Shown one piece after another: positions 16,668 through 33,583 of a DNA stretch of 64,000 bases. The stretch spans positions 20,662 to 84,661 of the forward strand of contig NZ_JAETXM010000016.1 in assembly GCF_024494465.1 (NCBI RefSeq). The letters are read 5' to 3'. The stretch comes from Bacillus sp. V3B (lineage in GTDB: Bacteria > Bacillota > Bacilli > Bacillales > Cytobacillaceae). The notes below the pieces were generated by a model. That model saw only the letters and a program-made list of their open reading frames with translations, was not told where the DNA came from and ran no database searches. The number at the start of each line of letters is the position of its first letter. The stretch's first letter is position 1. The position numbers were made by a program, and so were the translations under genes.

Positions 16668-17057
16668 TTATACGCGACGACGTTTAGGTGGACGGCAACC
16701 ATTATGAGGGACAGGAGTTACGTCTTTAATTGCAGTCACTTCCAAACCAGCAGCTTGAAGAGCACGAATCGCTGCTTCACGACCTGCGCCTGGTCCTTTA
16801 ACAGTTACTTCCAAAGTTTTCATTCCATGTTCCATTGAAGTTTTTGCTGCAGTTTCTGCTGCCATTTGAGCTGCAAATGGAGTTGATTTACGAGAACCTT
16901 TAAAGCCTAACGAACCAGCGCTTGACCATGCAAGAGCATTCCCGTGAACGTCAGTGATTGTAACAATTGTGTTATTAAAAGTTGAACGAATATGTGCAAC
17001 TCCTGCTTCAATATTCTTTTTCACACGACGTTTGCGTGTATTTGTTTTACGTGCCAT
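16668..17057 (-). CDS. rpsK: 30S ribosomal protein S11
   Basis: This 129-residue platform protein binds 16S rRNA and the Shine-Dalgarno helix region. [20 protein letters not shown] and the C-terminal [13 protein letters not shown] are diagnostic. It lies 22 bases after rpsM. Confidence 0.98.
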   Translation of the reverse strand: MARKTNTRKRRVKKNIEAGVAHIRSTFNNTIVTITDVHGNALAWSSAGSLGFKGSRKSTPFAAQMAAETAAKTSMEHGMKTLEVTVKGPGAGREAAIRALQAAGLEVTAIKDVTPVPHNGCRPPKRRRV

Positions 17058-17079
17058 TTATAGTACCTCCTTTACTGAC

Positions 17080-17445
17080 CTATTTCTTCTTGTTCGCTAC
17101 AGTCTTACGAGGACCTTTGCGTGTACGAGCATTGTTTTTAGTATTTTGTCCACGAACAGGTAAACCACGACGGTGACGTAATCCGCGGTAACACCCAATT
17201 TCCATTAAGCGTTTAATGTTAAGAGAAATTTCACGACGAAGGTCACCTTCGACTTTCAACTTATCAATAATCTCACGGATTTTGTTTAGTTCGTCTTCTG
17301 TTAAATCGCGAACGCGAGTGTTTTCAGAAACACCTGCTTCAGCTAATATTTGTTGAGCGGTATTTTTTCCAATACCATAAATATAAGTTAATGAGATAAC
17401 AATTCGTTTTTCACGTGGAATATCTACACCAGCAATACGTGCCAT
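17080..17445 (-). CDS. rpsM: 30S ribosomal protein S13
   Basis: This 121-residue head protein makes the bridge to the large subunit. [20 protein letters not shown] at the N-terminus and [20 protein letters not shown] before the basic tail are diagnostic. It lies 23 bases after rpmJ. Confidence 0.98.
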   Translation of the reverse strand: MARIAGVDIPREKRIVISLTYIYGIGKNTAQQILAEAGVSENTRVRDLTEDELNKIREIIDKLKVEGDLRREISLNIKRLMEIGCYRGLRHRRGLPVRGQNTKNNARTRKGPRKTVANKKK

Positions 17446-17468
17446 TTAAAATAAGCACCTCCTTCTTA

Positions 17469-17839
<371 letters not shown>

Positions 17840-17894
17840 CGAACACGAACTCCCTTCTTATTTCAAAATGTATCTTACTTCAAGGCTTTATATC

Positions 17895-18736
<842 letters not shown>

Positions 18737-18794
18737 CTAAGTTTTAGGAACGACAGAGTACCAAGAGTCTCAAGGCCTCATGCCCATAAACTAG

Positions 18795-20090
18795 TTATTT
18801 TATAAACCCTTTATAATGACGTTTGACTAATTGTGCTTCCAATTGCTTCATTGTTTCAAGAGCAACACCTATAACAATAAGTAAACTAGTCCCGCCGATT
18901 TGTGCTGACTGTGGAAGCCCGGCAACCTTTGTGAAGAACACTGGCAGTATAGCTATCACAGTTAAGAATATGGAACCTACAAAAGTTAAACGGTATAGGG
19001 TACGAGTTAAATATTCTTGTGTATTTATACCTGGTCGAATACCTGGTATATATCCACCCTGTTTCTTCAAGTTTTCAGCTACTTGTTCAGGGTTTACTTG
19101 TATAAAAGCATAGAAGTAAGTAAACGCAATAATCAATACTCCATACACAACCATTCCAATAGGATTCGTATAATCAAATACCTTTTGGATCCAAAGCGTC
19201 ACATCATTTTGTTCAAAAAATGAAGCAATCGTCCTCGGTGTCACAATGAATGAAACGGCAAAGATAACCGGGATAACTCCTGCTGCATTTACTTTTAACG
19301 GTAGGTGAGTAGATTGACCTCCTGTAGGATTACGACCAGCTACCATACGTTTAGCATATTGAATTGGAATCTTTCTCAATGCTTCCTGAACAAAAATAAC
19401 ACCTACAACAATTGCAATAATAGCAATAACAATTAGCAATACCGTTATGATACGAATAAATAAATCATCACCGACATTTTCAAATTGTTGTGCATAGATT
19501 TGATTGACTATCGTTGGAATTCCTGCAACAATCCCAGCAAAGATGATAATAGAAATACCATTTCCAACACCCTTTGAAGTGATTTGTTCACCTAACCACA
19601 TAAGAAAAGCAGTTCCACCGGTTAGTACAACAGCAATTAATAGGTATGTGCCGATACTTGGATTTTGAATTAACAGTCCACCAGCCATATTATTAAAGCC
19701 ATATGACATTCCTAATGCCTGAATAAAACCAAGCACAATGGTAAAGTATCGTGTAAATTGGGTTAGTTTGCGACGTCCAACTTCCCCTTGTTTTGACCAT
19801 TCTGTAAATTTAGGCACAACATCCATCTGCAATAATTGCACAATAATAGATGCTGTGATATATGGCATAATGCCCATTGCAAGGATGGAGAAGTTATTTA
19901 ATGCTCCTCCAGCAAATGTATTCAGTACTCCAAACACACTAAGCTGATCTTGAGCAGCAAGGAACTCTGCATTCACATTCGGTACAGGGATAAATGTACC
20001 GATGCGAAATACGATCATCATTAATAGGGTGAATATAATTTTTCGTCTGATATCACCCACGCGCAATAAATTGGAGATTGTCTGAAACAT
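18795..20090 (-). CDS. secY: preprotein translocase subunit SecY
   Basis: This 431-residue channel protein has ten hydrophobic segments. The N-terminus has [16 protein letters not shown], then [19 protein letters not shown], and the C-terminus ends with [16 protein letters not shown]. It pairs with SecE (encoded near 46.4 kb) and SecG. The start codon overlaps the rplO stop by one base (TAATG). Confidence 0.98.
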   Translation of the reverse strand: MFQTISNLLRVGDIRRKIIFTLLMMIVFRIGTFIPVPNVNAEFLAAQDQLSVFGVLNTFAGGALNNFSILAMGIMPYITASIIVQLLQMDVVPKFTEWSKQGEVGRRKLTQFTRYFTIVLGFIQALGMSYGFNNMAGGLLIQNPSIGTYLLIAVVLTGGTAFLMWLGEQITSKGVGNGISIIIFAGIVAGIPTIVNQIYAQQFENVGDDLFIRIITVLLIVIAIIAIVVGVIFVQEALRKIPIQYAKRMVAGRNPTGGQSTHLPLKVNAAGVIPVIFAVSFIVTPRTIASFFEQNDVTLWIQKVFDYTNPIGMVVYGVLIIAFTYFYAFIQVNPEQVAENLKKQGGYIPGIRPGINTQEYLTRTLYRLTFVGSIFLTVIAILPVFFTKVAGLPQSAQIGGTSLLIVIGVALETMKQLEAQLVKRHYKGFIK

Positions 20091-20530
20091 TAAATCACCT
20101 CAGCATTACCGCCGGCAGCTTCGATTGACTCTTTTGCAGCAGAGGAGAATTTATGAGCCTTTACAGATAGTTTTTTCTCAATAGTACCTTTTGCTAGTAT
20201 TTTAATACCAGCTTTTTCGTTACTAACCACACCTGTTTCGATTAACAGTTCTGGAGTAACTTCAGTTCCCTCTTCAAAACGATTAAGCGTATCAAGGTTA
20301 ACAATCGCATATTCTTTACGGTTAATGTTTGTAAAACCACGTTTAGGTAAACGACGGAATAAAGGAGTTTGACCACCCTCGAATCCTGGGCGAACACCGC
20401 CACCAGAACGAGCGTTTTGTCCCTTATGACCCTTACCAGCAGTTTTACCATTTCCAGAACCGATACCGCGACCTTTACGCTTTCGATCATGACGAGAACC
20501 CTCTGCAGGTTTTAATTCATGAAGTTTCAT
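20090..20530 (-). CDS. rplO: 50S ribosomal protein L15
   Basis: This 146-residue late-assembling protein starts [20 protein letters not shown] with the Gly/Arg-rich region [20 protein letters not shown]. It is coupled to secY by a TAATG overlap, 34 bases after rpmD. Confidence 0.98.
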   Translation of the reverse strand: MKLHELKPAEGSRHDRKRKGRGIGSGNGKTAGKGHKGQNARSGGGVRPGFEGGQTPLFRRLPKRGFTNINRKEYAIVNLDTLNRFEEGTEVTPELLIETGVVSNEKAGIKILAKGTIEKKLSVKAHKFSSAAKESIEAAGGNAEVI

Positions 20531-20564
20531 ATTGGCACCTCCTTATTTTTTAAGAAGAATGATA

Positions 20565-20747
20565 TTAGTTTTCTTTAACAGTTACTAAGTGAGCAACTTT
20601 GTTAATCATTCCGCGAATTGCAGGATTGTCCTGCTGCTCAACAGTTTGGTTTAATTTACGCAAACCAAGAGCTATAACTGTTTTACGTTGGTCTTGTGGG
20701 CGACCAATGACACTGCGAGTGAGGGTAATTTGTAATTTATTAGCCAT
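20565..20747 (-). CDS. rpmD: 50S ribosomal protein L30
   Basis: This 60-residue protein contains the L30 motif [20 protein letters not shown]. It lies 13 bases after rpsE in the spc operon. Confidence 0.98.
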   Translation of the reverse strand: MANKLQITLTRSVIGRPQDQRKTVIALGLRKLNQTVEQQDNPAIRGMINKVAHLVTVKEN

Positions 20748-20760
20748 TTGATTTCCCTCC

Positions 20761-21282
<522 letters not shown>

Positions 21283-21285
21283 CTA

Positions 21286-21648
21286 TTAAAATTCTAAACC
21301 ATTTTCGCGGGCAGCATCTGCTAACGCTTGTATACGTCCATGATAGAGGTATCCTCCACGGTCAAAAACAACAGATTTAATACCTTTTTCAACTGCACGT
21401 TTTGCTACAAGTTCTCCGACCTTAACAGCAGCATCCACATTGCTTGAAGATTCAACGCTAACGTCTTTATCTAATGTAGAAGCACTCGCTAAAGTAACTC
21501 CATTTACATCATCAATGAGTTGCGCATAAATGTGCTTGTTTGAGCGAAACACATTTAAACGAGGACGAGATTCAGTCCCACTAAGTTTAGAACGCACACG
21601 TGCGTGTCTTTTCTTACGGACTTCATTTTTGTCAGCCTTCGTAATCAT
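21286..21648 (-). CDS. rplR: 50S ribosomal protein L18
   Basis: This 120-residue 5S rRNA-binding protein has [20 protein letters not shown] and the C-terminal [20 protein letters not shown] as diagnostic segments. Spacing to rpsE is 24 bases. Confidence 0.98.
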   Translation of the reverse strand: MITKADKNEVRKKRHARVRSKLSGTESRPRLNVFRSNKHIYAQLIDDVNGVTLASASTLDKDVSVESSSNVDAAVKVGELVAKRAVEKGIKSVVFDRGGYLYHGRIQALADAARENGLEF

Positions 21649-21680
21649 TTAGGTCACTCCTTTCGTTTACCTATGCGGCA

Positions 21681-22220
21681 TTACTTACCTGTTTTACCTT
21701 CTTTACGACGAACATATTCACCTTCATAACGGATTCCTTTACCTTTATACGGTTCAGGAGGACGAACGTCACGAATATTAGCAGCTAGTGCACCGACGCG
21801 CTCTTTGTTAATACCTTTTACGATTAGCTTTGTATTAGCTGGTACTTCAACTTCAATACCTTCTTCAGGTGTAATCTCAACAGGGTGAGAGTAACCAACA
21901 TTCAATATAAGTTTATTACCTTGTTTTTGAGCACGGTAACCGACACCGATTAACTCAAGACCTTTTTCAAATCCTTTTGATACACCTTCAACCATATTGG
22001 AAAGCAACGCGCGAGTTGTTCCGTGCAATGCACGATGATCTTTCGCATCAGAGGGACGAGATACTGTAATAATATTCTCTTCCACTTTGATTTCGATATC
22101 AGGATTAAATGAACGAGTTAGTTCACCTTTAGGACCTTTAACCGTCACAGTGTTATTGTTATCGATTGTAAGCGTTACACCAGATGGAATTTCGATTGGC
22201 TTTTTACCTATACGAGACAT
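21681..22220 (-). CDS. rplF: 50S ribosomal protein L6
   Basis: This 179-residue protein with two repeated domains lies near the sarcin-ricin loop. The start [14 protein letters not shown] and the C-terminal [20 protein letters not shown] are diagnostic. Confidence 0.98.
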   Translation of the reverse strand: MSRIGKKPIEIPSGVTLTIDNNNTVTVKGPKGELTRSFNPDIEIKVEENIITVSRPSDAKDHRALHGTTRALLSNMVEGVSKGFEKGLELIGVGYRAQKQGNKLILNVGYSHPVEITPEEGIEVEVPANTKLIVKGINKERVGALAANIRDVRPPEPYKGKGIRYEGEYVRRKEGKTGK

Positions 22221-22250
22221 TTATTGCACCTCCATTCATTAAAAACTTTA

Positions 22251-22649
22251 TTACCAAACGTATGCTAATACTTCTCCGCCGACTTGTTTTGCACGAGCCT
22301 CTTTGTCTGTAAGAACTCCTTGAGAAGTAGATACTAATGCGACGCCTAGTCCGTTTAATACGCGCGGTACTTCGTTTGATTTCGCATATACACGAAGACC
22401 TGGTTTACTAATACGTTTAAGACCTGTAATGACGCGCTCATTGCTAGAACCGTATTTTAAGAAAATGCGGATAATACCTTGTTTATTATCTTCGATATAT
22501 TCAACGTCACGAATGAAACCTTCACGCTTTAAAATTTCAGCAATCTCTTTTTTCATATTAGAAGCAGGAACTTCTAATTTTTCGTGACGAACCATATTTG
22601 CATTACGAATACGTGTAAGCAAATCTGCAATTGGATCTGTCATGACCAT
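22251..22649 (-). CDS. rpsH: 30S ribosomal protein S8
   Basis: This 132-residue central-domain assembly protein starts [20 protein letters not shown] and ends with [16 protein letters not shown] lies 8 bases before the first ATG, which supports that start over the MTDP one. Confidence 0.98.
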   Translation of the reverse strand: MVMTDPIADLLTRIRNANMVRHEKLEVPASNMKKEIAEILKREGFIRDVEYIEDNKQGIIRIFLKYGSSNERVITGLKRISKPGLRVYAKSNEVPRVLNGLGVALVSTSQGVLTDKEARAKQVGGEVLAYVW

Positions 22650-22678
22650 TGATTTTACCTCCTTCCCAAATATGGGTT

Positions 22679-22882
<204 letters not shown>

Positions 22883-22889
22883 TTAAAGA

Positions 22890-23429
22890 TTACTTTTGGA
22901 ATGGCATTCCGAACTGAGTTAGAAGTTCACGTGCTTCTTCATCAGTATTCGCTGTCGTTACAATAACGATATCCATACCACGTACTTTACTTACTTTATC
23001 GTAATCAATTTCTGGGAAAATCAATTGTTCCCTAACTCCAAGTGTATAATTTCCACGTCCATCAAAGGATTTTTTAGAAATTCCACGGAAGTCACGTACA
23101 CGCGGTAGAGAAACTGATACTAATTTATCAAAGAATTCGTACATACGCTCACCACGAAGAGTTACTTTCGCACCGATCGGCATTCCTTCACGAAGACGGA
23201 AACCAGCGATAGACTTCTTCGCACGAGTAACAACAGGCTTTTGACCTGTGATTAATGCAAGTTCTTCTACAGCATTATCCAGAACTTTTGCATTTTGCAC
23301 AGCATCACCAATTCCCATGTTGATAACGATTTTCTCAATTTTTGGTACTTCCATAATTGATTTATAATTAAACTTGCCCATTAGAGCAGGAGTAATGTCT
23401 TTAACAAATTTTTCTTTTAGGCGGCTCAT
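22890..23429 (-). CDS. rplE: 50S ribosomal protein L5
   Basis: This 179-residue 5S rRNA-binding protein contains [20 protein letters not shown] and the C-terminal [12 protein letters not shown]. Spacing to rpsN is 25 bases. Confidence 0.98.
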   Translation of the reverse strand: MSRLKEKFVKDITPALMGKFNYKSIMEVPKIEKIVINMGIGDAVQNAKVLDNAVEELALITGQKPVVTRAKKSIAGFRLREGMPIGAKVTLRGERMYEFFDKLVSVSLPRVRDFRGISKKSFDGRGNYTLGVREQLIFPEIDYDKVSKVRGMDIVIVTTANTDEEARELLTQFGMPFQK

Positions 23430-23455
23430 TCATTGTACCTCCCTTCTTCTTTTGA

Positions 23456-23767
23456 CTATTTATCTAGAACTTCACCTGATTTTTTTGCTATGCGTACTCT
23501 TTTGCCGTCAACCACTTTTATACCTACACGAGTTGGTTCTCCGGTCTTTGGATCGATAGGCATAACGTTTGATACATGAATAGGTGCTTCCTGGCTAAAG
23601 ATTCCACCTTGTGGATTCATTTGAGATGGCTTAGAGTGTTTCTTTACAATGTTCACACCTTCTACGAGAACACGGCTATTCTTAGGAAAAGAAGCAAGAA
23701 TGACACCTGTTTTGCCTTTATCTTTACCAGAGATGACCATAACTTTGTCACCTTTTTTTACATGCAT
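23456..23767 (-). CDS. rplX: 50S ribosomal protein L24
   Basis: This 103-residue assembly-initiating protein has a KOW motif ([20 protein letters not shown]) at the N-terminus. Confidence 0.98.
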   Translation of the reverse strand: MHVKKGDKVMVISGKDKGKTGVILASFPKNSRVLVEGVNIVKKHSKPSQMNPQGGIFSQEAPIHVSNVMPIDPKTGEPTRVGIKVVDGKRVRIAKKSGEVLDK

Positions 23768-23802
23768 CTGTTTGCACCTCCTTAAAGGCAGTAATTTTTA
23801 AA

Positions 23803-24192
<390 letters not shown>

Positions 24193-24210
24193 TCATGCAT
24201 ATCCGATCAA

Positions 24211-24474
<264 letters not shown>

Positions 24475-24493
24475 TTATGAACCTCCTCTCGAT

Positions 24494-25121
<628 letters not shown>

Positions 25122-25123
25122 AA

Positions 25124-25780
25124 TTATTTGCCTCCTTCCTCAGTTTTCTTCTTAGTAGGAAGGACTTCTCCACGGTAGATCCACACTTTTACGCCAAGTT
25201 TACCATAAGTAGTATCAGCTTCTGCATGAGCATAATCGATGTCTGCACGTAGAGTATGAAGTGGAACTGTTCCTTCACTATAAGACTCAGAACGAGCGAT
25301 GTCTGCACCACCTAAACGACCGGATACCATTGTTTTGATACCTTTTGCACCAGAGCGCATCGCACGTTGAATAACTTGTTTTTGAGCACGACGAAATGAT
25401 ACACGGTTTTCTAATTGACGAGCAATGTTTTCCGCAACCAATTTCGCATCAACGTCAGCTTTTTTAATTTCAAGTATATTAATGTGAACACGTTTCCCAG
25501 TAAGTGAATTTAATGCTTTACGTAAAGCTTCAACTTCCGTTCCGCCTTTACCAATTACCATACCAGGTTTAGCAGTATGAACAGTAACATTTAAACGGTT
25601 AGCTGCACGTTCGATTTCAACTTTAGAAACAGAAGAGTCTTTTAAACGTTTCGCAATATACTCACGTACTTTTAGGTCTTCGTGTAATAGATCAGCATAG
25701 TCTTTTCCTGCATACCATCTAGATTCCCAATCACGGATAACCCCGATACGCAAACCGACTGGATTTACTTTTTGACCCAC
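25124..25780 (-). CDS. rpsC: 30S ribosomal protein S3
   Basis: This 218-residue protein at the mRNA entry site has an N-terminal KH domain with [14 protein letters not shown], and a C-terminal domain with [20 protein letters not shown]. Confidence 0.98.
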   Translation of the reverse strand: MGQKVNPVGLRIGVIRDWESRWYAGKDYADLLHEDLKVREYIAKRLKDSSVSKVEIERAANRLNVTVHTAKPGMVIGKGGTEVEALRKALNSLTGKRVHINILEIKKADVDAKLVAENIARQLENRVSFRRAQKQVIQRAMRSGAKGIKTMVSGRLGGADIARSESYSEGTVPLHTLRADIDYAHAEADTTYGKLGVKVWIYRGEVLPTKKKTEEGGK

Positions 25781-25783
25781 TAA

Positions 25784-26125
25784 CTACCCCTCCTTCTTTT
25801 CTGATAAAACGATTGTAATATGACTAGTGCGTTTATTAATTTGGCTAGCGCGACCTTGTGCACGAGGACGGAAACGTTTCATTGTTGGTCCTTCGTCTAC
25901 AAAAGCTTGGGCAACAACTAAATTATTAACGTCCATTTCATAGTTGTGCTCAGCGTTCGCTACAGCAGAATTCAATACTTTTTCTATGATTGGAGAAGCA
26001 GCCTTTGGTGTAAGTTTTAAAATGGCTACTGCTTCGCCAATTTGCTTTCCTCGAATTAAATCTGCGACTAAACGAGCTTTACGAGGAGCAATACGAACTG
26101 TTCTTGCAACAGCTTTAGCTTGCAT
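25784..26125 (-). CDS. rplV: 50S ribosomal protein L22
   Basis: This 113-residue protein lines the exit tunnel with a long beta hairpin. [20 protein letters not shown] and [20 protein letters not shown] are diagnostic. The hairpin has ordinary length, with no macrolide-resistance type deletion. Confidence 0.98.
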   Translation of the reverse strand: MQAKAVARTVRIAPRKARLVADLIRGKQIGEAVAILKLTPKAASPIIEKVLNSAVANAEHNYEMDVNNLVVAQAFVDEGPTMKRFRPRAQGRASQINKRTSHITIVLSEKKEG

Positions 26126-26143
26126 ATAAATGCCCTCCTCTCA

Positions 26144-26422
26144 TTAACGTCTTGTTTTCTTATCGTCATTTCCATGGCCTTTGTATGCACGACTTGGAGC
26201 AAATTCTCCAAGTTTGTGGCCTACCATGTCTTCAGTAACATATACAGGCACATGTTTACGACCATCATAAACTGCAATTGTATGTCCAATAAATTGTGGG
26301 AAAATTGTTGAACGTCTTGACCAAGTTTTTATAACCTGCTTGCTATTTGTTTCACTTAATTTCTCAACCTTTGTCATTAAATGTTCATCAACAAAAGGTC
26401 CTTTTTTTAAGCTGCGACCCAT
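26144..26422 (-). CDS. rpsS: 30S ribosomal protein S19
   Basis: This 92-residue head protein starts [20 protein letters not shown] and contains [17 protein letters not shown]. Confidence 0.98.
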   Translation of the reverse strand: MGRSLKKGPFVDEHLMTKVEKLSETNSKQVIKTWSRRSTIFPQFIGHTIAVYDGRKHVPVYVTEDMVGHKLGEFAPSRAYKGHGNDDKKTRR

Positions 26423-26482
26423 AATTGAACCTCCCTTCGTGATTGCTCTACGGCTCTTCCTTTGAACCGTAGTACAATCTCG

Positions 26483-27331
<849 letters not shown>

Positions 27332-27342
27332 TTATTTAGATT

Positions 27343-27627
27343 TTATGCTTCAAAAATTTCGATTTCTTTACTGTCGGCTGTTAGTTTAACAATCGCTTTA
27401 CGACGTTTGTTTGTGTAACCACCGAATTTACCCATACGCTTGAACTTACCTTTGTAGTTCATGATGTTAACTTTATCAACTTTTACACTGAAAATTTCTT
27501 CTACAGCGTCTTTTACTTGAGTTTTGTTAGCTCTAACATCAACATCAAAAGTATATTTTTTATCGGCCATTAAATCAGTAGAACGTTCAGTGATAACGGG
27601 GCGCTTAATGATATCGCGTGCATCCAT
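27343..27627 (-). CDS. rplW: 50S ribosomal protein L23
   Basis: This 94-residue protein at the tunnel exit docks trigger factor and [19 protein letters not shown] and [19 protein letters not shown] are diagnostic. The start overlaps the rplD stop by one base. Confidence 0.98.
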   Translation of the reverse strand: MDARDIIKRPVITERSTDLMADKKYTFDVDVRANKTQVKDAVEEIFSVKVDKVNIMNYKGKFKRMGKFGGYTNKRRKAIVKLTADSKEIEIFEA

Positions 27628-28250
27628 TATGCAAGCACCTCCTCTACTTTTTCAACTGCAGCTTTTGTCATGATTAAACGGTCATGATTCAAAACATCTA
27701 AAACGTTAATGCCTTCAGCAGTAAGTACTGTTACACCAGGAAGATTACGAGCAGATAACGCTACATTTTCATCAAGGTCTGCAGTAACGATTAATGTTTT
27801 AGAATCAACAGAAAGTGCCTTTAGCACATCTTTAAATTCTTTTGTTTTTGGAGCATCGAAAGCCAGGCTTTCTAATACCAAGATGTTCTCATCTACTACT
27901 TTAGATGATAACGCAGATTTAATCGCTAAGCGACGAACTTTTTTTGGTAATTTATAGCTATAGCTACGTGGTGTTGGTCCAAATACAGTTCCGCCTCCAC
28001 GCCATTGTGGTGATCTAATGGAACCTTGGCGCGCACGACCAGTTCCTTTTTGACGCCATGGTTTACGTCCACCACCAGCTACTTCAGAACGTACTTTTGT
28101 TTTATGTGTTCCTTGACGCAAAGATGCTCTTTGCATAACAACCGCTTCAAATAGTACATGTTGGTTTGGTTCAATCCCAAATACAGATTCATTAAGCTCG
28201 ATTTCACTTACTTTTGAACCGCTTTGGTTAAATAAATCAACTTTCGGCAT
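27627..28250 (-). CDS. rplD: 50S ribosomal protein L4
   Basis: This 207-residue protein has an extended loop in the exit tunnel ([20 protein letters not shown]). I started it at MPKVDLFNQ (28250) with AGGAGG 8 bases upstream; the ATG two codons earlier would sit only 2 bases from that site. Confidence 0.97.
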   Translation of the reverse strand: MPKVDLFNQSGSKVSEIELNESVFGIEPNQHVLFEAVVMQRASLRQGTHKTKVRSEVAGGGRKPWRQKGTGRARQGSIRSPQWRGGGTVFGPTPRSYSYKLPKKVRRLAIKSALSSKVVDENILVLESLAFDAPKTKEFKDVLKALSVDSKTLIVTADLDENVALSARNLPGVTVLTAEGINVLDVLNHDRLIMTKAAVEKVEEVLA

Positions 28251-28275
28251 TCTCATTTCCTCCTTTCCGACTTAA

Positions 28276-28905
28276 TTAGTTCCCTTTAATCGCACTTTTA
28301 ATTTTCAGCAATGCTTTTCTAGCACCAGGAACATTACCTTTAATTAATAGTAGGTTACGATCAGCGTCGATTTTCACAATTTCAAGATTCTGAACTGTTA
28401 CTTGCTCTCCACCCATACGACCAGGTAATAATTTGCCTTTGAATACACGGTTTGGAGCTACAGGCCCCATTGAACCTGGGCGACGATGATAACGAGATCC
28501 GTGAGCCATTGGTCCACGAGATTGTCCGTGGCGCTTAATTGCACCTTGGAAACCTTTACCTTTCGATACACCTGTTACATCTATTACATCGCCTTCTGCA
28601 AATATATCAACTTTGACTTCTTGACCAACTTCATATACTTCTAAGTCAACCCCGCGGAATTCGCGAACGAAGCGCTTAGGAGCAGTATTCGCTTTAGAAA
28701 CGTGTCCCTTTTCAGGTTTATTAGACAGCTTTTCACGTTTGTCTTCAAAACCTAATTGAATCGCTTCATAACCATCAGTTTCACCTGATTTCTTTTGAAG
28801 AACAATATTATTTCCAGCTTCAACAACAGTTACTGGAATTAAATCACCATTTTCTGCAAATACTTGAGTCATACCGATCTTTCTTCCTAAGATTCCTTTG
28901 GTCAT
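28276..28905 (-). CDS. rplC: 50S ribosomal protein L3
   Basis: This 209-residue core protein starts [20 protein letters not shown] and contains [20 protein letters not shown]. The frame reaches three codons further upstream to a GTG inside the GGAGGTG site, so the ATG at 28905 is the start. Confidence 0.98.
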   Translation of the reverse strand: MTKGILGRKIGMTQVFAENGDLIPVTVVEAGNNIVLQKKSGETDGYEAIQLGFEDKREKLSNKPEKGHVSKANTAPKRFVREFRGVDLEVYEVGQEVKVDIFAEGDVIDVTGVSKGKGFQGAIKRHGQSRGPMAHGSRYHRRPGSMGPVAPNRVFKGKLLPGRMGGEQVTVQNLEIVKIDADRNLLLIKGNVPGARKALLKIKSAIKGN

Positions 28906-28949
28906 TTCAGTCACACCTCCTAATTTGTATTTTATTTCATTTTATTAGA

Positions 28950-29580
<631 letters not shown>

Positions 29581-29620
29581 AATAAAAAGCAGATGAGTCG
29601 TCACTCATCTGCTTTTTATT
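29581..29620 (-). terminator. tuf terminator
   Basis: AGCAGATGAGT (29588-29598) and ACTCATCTGCT (29603-29613) form an 11-bp perfect stem with a 4-base loop. A T-rich tract follows on both strands, so it is probably bidirectional. It lies directly after tuf and ends the str operon. Confidence 0.93.
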
Positions 29621-29627
29621 TAAATAA

Positions 29628-30815
29628 TTATTCAGAGATTGTAGCAACAGATCCAGCGCCTACTGTACGGCCACCTTCACGAATTGAGAACTTAGTACCT
29701 TCTTCGATAGCGATTGGAGCAATAAGCTCAACCGTCATTTCGATGTTATCTCCAGGCATTACCATTTCAACGCCTTCAGGAAGATTACAAATACCTGTTA
29801 CATCAGTTGTACGGAAGTAGAACTGAGGACGGTAGTTTGTGAAGAATGGAGTATGACGTCCACCTTCTTCTTTAGATAAAACGTAAACTTGAGCTTTAAA
29901 TTTTGTGTGCGGTGTAATCGAACCTGGCTTTGCTAAAACTTGACCACGTTGGATTTCTTCACGAGCAACTCCACGAAGAAGTGCACCAATGTTATCTCCA
30001 GCTTCTGCATAGTCAAGTAACTTACGGAACATTTCAACACCTGTTACAGTAGTTGCTTTAGGCTCTTCAGTTAAACCGATGATTTCGATTGAGTCACCAA
30101 CGTTAACTTGTCCACGCTCAACACGACCTGTAGCAACAGTTCCACGACCAGTGATTGAGAATACATCCTCAACTGGCATCATGAATGGTTTGTCAGTGTC
30201 ACGAGTTGGGTTTGGAATATACTCATCAACAGCAGCCATAAGTTCAAGAACTTTTTCTTCCCATTCTGCTTCACCTTCAAGCGCCTTAAGAGCAGAACCT
30301 TTGATAACAGGAATGTCATCACCAGGGAAATCATATTCAGAAAGAAGATCACGAATTTCCATTTCAACTAATTCAAGTAGTTCTTCATCATCTACCATGT
30401 CACATTTGTTCATGAATACAACTAGGTAAGGAACACCTACTTGACGAGAAAGAAGAATGTGCTCACGAGTTTGTGGCATTGGGCCATCAGCAGCAGAAAC
30501 TACTAGGATGCCGCCATCCATTTGTGCTGCACCAGTAATCATGTTTTTAACATAGTCAGCATGTCCTGGGCAGTCTACGTGTGCATAGTGACGGTTTGCA
30601 GTTTCATACTCAACGTGTGAAGTATTGATTGTGATTCCACGCTCTTTTTCTTCTGGAGCATTATCGATTTGGTCATACCCGCGTGCTTCACCGCCACCTG
30701 CTTTTGAAAGAACAGTTGAGATAGCAGCTGTTAAAGTTGTTTTACCATGGTCAACGTGACCAATTGTACCGATGTTAACGTGTGGCTTTGAACGATCAAA
30801 TTTAGCTTTTGCCAT
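29628..30815 (-). CDS. tuf: translation elongation factor Tu
   Basis: This 395-residue GTPase delivers aminoacyl-tRNA. G1 is [10 protein letters not shown]3 is DCPGHADYV and G4 is NKCD. The C-terminal barrel contains [20 protein letters not shown]. It has its own promoter inside the fusA-tuf gap and a 22-bp GC-rich palindrome in its leader. Confidence 0.99.
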   Translation of the reverse strand: MAKAKFDRSKPHVNIGTIGHVDHGKTTLTAAISTVLSKAGGGEARGYDQIDNAPEEKERGITINTSHVEYETANRHYAHVDCPGHADYVKNMITGAAQMDGGILVVSAADGPMPQTREHILLSRQVGVPYLVVFMNKCDMVDDEELLELVEMEIRDLLSEYDFPGDDIPVIKGSALKALEGEAEWEEKVLELMAAVDEYIPNPTRDTDKPFMMPVEDVFSITGRGTVATGRVERGQVNVGDSIEIIGLTEEPKATTVTGVEMFRKLLDYAEAGDNIGALLRGVAREEIQRGQVLAKPGSITPHTKFKAQVYVLSKEEGGRHTPFFTNYRPQFYFRTTDVTGICNLPEGVEMVMPGDNIEMTVELIAPIAIEEGTKFSIREGGRTVGAGSVATISE

Positions 30816-30871
30816 TAGGAAAAATCCTCCTTTAAATTAGAAAAGTTTTAAGTATAATTTTAGTTATAACC

Positions 30872-30893
30872 GTGAGAAGGGGCCCCTTCTCAC
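30872..30893. repeat. 22-bp perfect palindrome in the tuf leader
   Basis: GTGAGAAGGGG is followed immediately by CCCCTTCTCAC, about 60 bases before the tuf start codon and 23 bases after the promoter -10. In RNA it would form a very stable hairpin, without a T-run. It could protect the 5' end or modulate translation. Confidence 0.8.
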
Positions 30894-30915
30894 ACTATCT
30901 AAGCTTACATAAGTA

Positions 30916-30944
30916 GTTATACTTGAATAAAAAGGTAAAATCAA
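30916..30944 (-). promoter_or_regulatory. sigma-A promoter of tuf
   Basis: TTGATT (30939-30944), a 17-base spacer and TATAAC (30916-30921) on the minus strand start right at the fusA stop. A separate tuf promoter is known in B. subtilis. Confidence 0.7.
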
Positions 30945-33023
30945 TTATTCACCTTTATTTTTTTTGATAATTTCTTCAGAAATTGATTTTGGAACTTCTT
31001 CATAGTGATCAAAGTGCATAGAGAATACTCCACGCCCTTGAGTGCTTGAACGTAATGCAGTTGCATAACCAAACATTTCTGATAATGGAACCATTGCTTT
31101 TACAATTTGTGCATTACCACGTGCTTCCATACCTTCTACACGACCACGACGAGCCGTGACTTGACCCATAATATCACCTAAGTAATCTTCAGGGATTGTA
31201 ACTTCTACCTTCATAACAGGTTCAAGGATAGCAGGGTTACATTTAGAAGCTGCATTTTTCAATGCAAGAGAAGCTGCGATTTTAAATGCCATTTCACTTG
31301 AGTCAACGTCATGGTATGATCCATCAAAAAGTCTAGCTTTAATATCAACTAGTGGATAACCAGCTAGCACACCTCTTTGAAGGGCATCTTCAAGACCTGC
31401 TTGAACAGCTGGAATGTATTCACGTGGAACCACACCACCAACGATACCATTTTCAAATTCAAATCCTTTTCCTTCTTCGTTTGGAGCGAACTCAATCCAA
31501 ACATGTCCGTATTGTCCACGTCCACCTGACTGACGGGCAAATTTCCCTTCAACAGATGCAGCTTGACGGAAAGTTTCACGATAGGAAACTTGTGGAGCAC
31601 CAACATTTGCTTCTACTTTGAATTCACGACGCATACGGTCTACAAGAATATCTAAGTGAAGTTCACCCATACCAGCAATGATAACTTGTCCAGTTTCCTG
31701 GTCAGTATGTGCTCTGAATGTAGGGTCTTCTTCTTGAAGTTTTTGTAAAGCTGCTGTCATCTTATCTTGGTCAGCCTTTGATTTCGGTTCAACAGACAAT
31801 TGGATAACAGGCTCAGGGAACTCCATTGACTCAAGAATAACAAGATTCTTTTCAGCACAAAGAGTGTCTCCTGTAGTTGTATCTTTCAATCCAACAGCTG
31901 CTGCGATATCACCAGCATATACTTCTGAAATTTCTTGACGGCTGTTTGCATGCATTTGAAGGATACGTCCTACACGTTCGCGCTTACCTTTTGTAGAGTT
32001 TGTCACATATGATCCGGATTGAAGTGTACCTGAATACACACGGAAGAATGTTAATTTACCTACATAAGGGTCTGTCATAACTTTAAATGCAAGTGCTGAG
32101 AATGGCTCTTCATCATCTGCATGACGTTCTACTTCTTCGCCGGAATCTGGAAGAGTTCCTTTGATAGCAGGGACATCAAGTGGTGATGGAAGGTAATCAA
32201 CAACTGCATCCAACATTTTTTGAACACCTTTGTTCTTAAATGCTGAACCGCAAATTACTGGGTAGAATTCTACATCACAAGTACCTTTACGAATTGCAGC
32301 TTTTAACTCTTCCTTAGTGATTTCTTCTCCACCAAGATATTTTTCCATTAGATTTTCATCAAGTTCGGCTACCGCTTCAAGCAACTTCTCACGGTATTCT
32401 TCAGCTTGAGCTTTATATTCCTCAGGAATTTCGATATCTTGCATATCAGTACCTAGATCATTTCCATACATAGTTGCTTTCATTTCGATTAGATCTATGA
32501 TCCCTGAGAACTCATCTTCAGCACCAATAGGAAGCTGAATAGCATGTGCATTTGCTTGAAGACGATCATCAAGTGTACTTAAAGAGTAAATGAAATCCGC
32601 TCCAAGTTTATCCATTTTGTTAACAAATACAACTCGTGGAACTCCGTATGTTGTTGCTTGACGCCACACTGTTTCAGTTTGTGGCTCAACGCCTGATTGA
32701 GCATCTAGGACCGCAACAGCACCATCTAAAACACGTAGAGAACGTTCAACTTCAACAGTGAAGTCTACGTGTCCTGGTGTATCGATGATATTTACACGGT
32801 GACCATCCCACTGTGCTGTTGTAGCAGCAGATGTAATAGTGATCCCGCGTTCTTGCTCTTGTTCCATCCAGTCCATTTGAGATGCACCTTCATGTGTTTC
32901 ACCGATTTTATGAATTCTACCAGTGTAATAAAGGACACGCTCAGTTGTTGTCGTTTTACCAGCATCAATGTGTGCCATGATACCGATATTACGAGTATTT
33001 GCTAAGGAGAACTCTCTTGCCAT
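30945..33023 (-). CDS. fusA: translation elongation factor G
   Basis: This 692-residue translocase GTPase has G1 [14 protein letters not shown]3 DTPGHVDFT and G4 NKMD. The five-domain length is normal. The order rpsL-rpsG-fusA-tuf is standard. Spacing to rpsG is 51 bases. Confidence 0.99.
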   Translation of the reverse strand: MAREFSLANTRNIGIMAHIDAGKTTTTERVLYYTGRIHKIGETHEGASQMDWMEQEQERGITITSAATTAQWDGHRVNIIDTPGHVDFTVEVERSLRVLDGAVAVLDAQSGVEPQTETVWRQATTYGVPRVVFVNKMDKLGADFIYSLSTLDDRLQANAHAIQLPIGAEDEFSGIIDLIEMKATMYGNDLGTDMQDIEIPEEYKAQAEEYREKLLEAVAELDENLMEKYLGGEEITKEELKAAIRKGTCDVEFYPVICGSAFKNKGVQKMLDAVVDYLPSPLDVPAIKGTLPDSGEEVERHADDEEPFSALAFKVMTDPYVGKLTFFRVYSGTLQSGSYVTNSTKGKRERVGRILQMHANSRQEISEVYAGDIAAAVGLKDTTTGDTLCAEKNLVILESMEFPEPVIQLSVEPKSKADQDKMTAALQKLQEEDPTFRAHTDQETGQVIIAGMGELHLDILVDRMRREFKVEANVGAPQVSYRETFRQAASVEGKFARQSGGRGQYGHVWIEFAPNEEGKGFEFENGIVGGVVPREYIPAVQAGLEDALQRGVLAGYPLVDIKARLFDGSYHDVDSSEMAFKIAASLALKNAASKCNPAILEPVMKVEVTIPEDYLGDIMGQVTARRGRVEGMEARGNAQIVKAMVPLSEMFGYATALRSSTQGRGVFSMHFDHYEEVPKSISEEIIKKNKGE

Positions 33024-33074
33024 TTGGTCTTTCTCCTTCCTAGTTTAAGAGTAATTTTTATTAAAAAACTAATT

Positions 33075-33545
33075 CTACCAACGATAGTGAGCAAACGCTT
33101 TGTTTGCTTCAGCCATTTTATGAGTATCTTCACGTTTCTTCACTGATGAACCAGTATTGTTAGCAGCGTCTAGAATTTCATTAGCTAAACGCTCTTCCAT
33201 TGTTTTCTCACCACGAAGACGAGAATAGTTTACTAACCAACGAAGACCAAGAGTTGTACGACGATCAGGACGCACCTCAACTGGGACTTGATAGTTAGAA
33301 CCCCCTACACGGCGTGCCTTAACTTCAAGTACTGGCATGATGTTTTTAAGTGCTTGATCAAACACTTCCATTGGTTCTTTGCCAGAACGTTCACGAATTG
33401 TGTCAAATGCTGCATATAGGATTGCTTGTGATTTACCCCTTTTACCATCAACCATCATTTTGTTGATTAAGCGAGTAACAAGCTTTGAATTATAAATTGG
33501 ATCTGGTAACACGTCTCTTTTTGCTACAGGACCTTTACGTGGCAT
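33075..33545 (-). CDS. rpsG: 30S ribosomal protein S7
   Basis: This 156-residue primary head-assembly protein contains [20 protein letters not shown] and ENIMP-like [20 protein letters not shown]. It lies 38 bases after rpsL. Confidence 0.98.
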   Translation of the reverse strand: MPRKGPVAKRDVLPDPIYNSKLVTRLINKMMVDGKRGKSQAILYAAFDTIRERSGKEPMEVFDQALKNIMPVLEVKARRVGGSNYQVPVEVRPDRRTTLGLRWLVNYSRLRGEKTMEERLANEILDAANNTGSSVKKREDTHKMAEANKAFAHYRW

Positions 33546-33583
33546 TTTATTTCCTCCCTTCAGGAAAATTCTATTTAAGTTTA

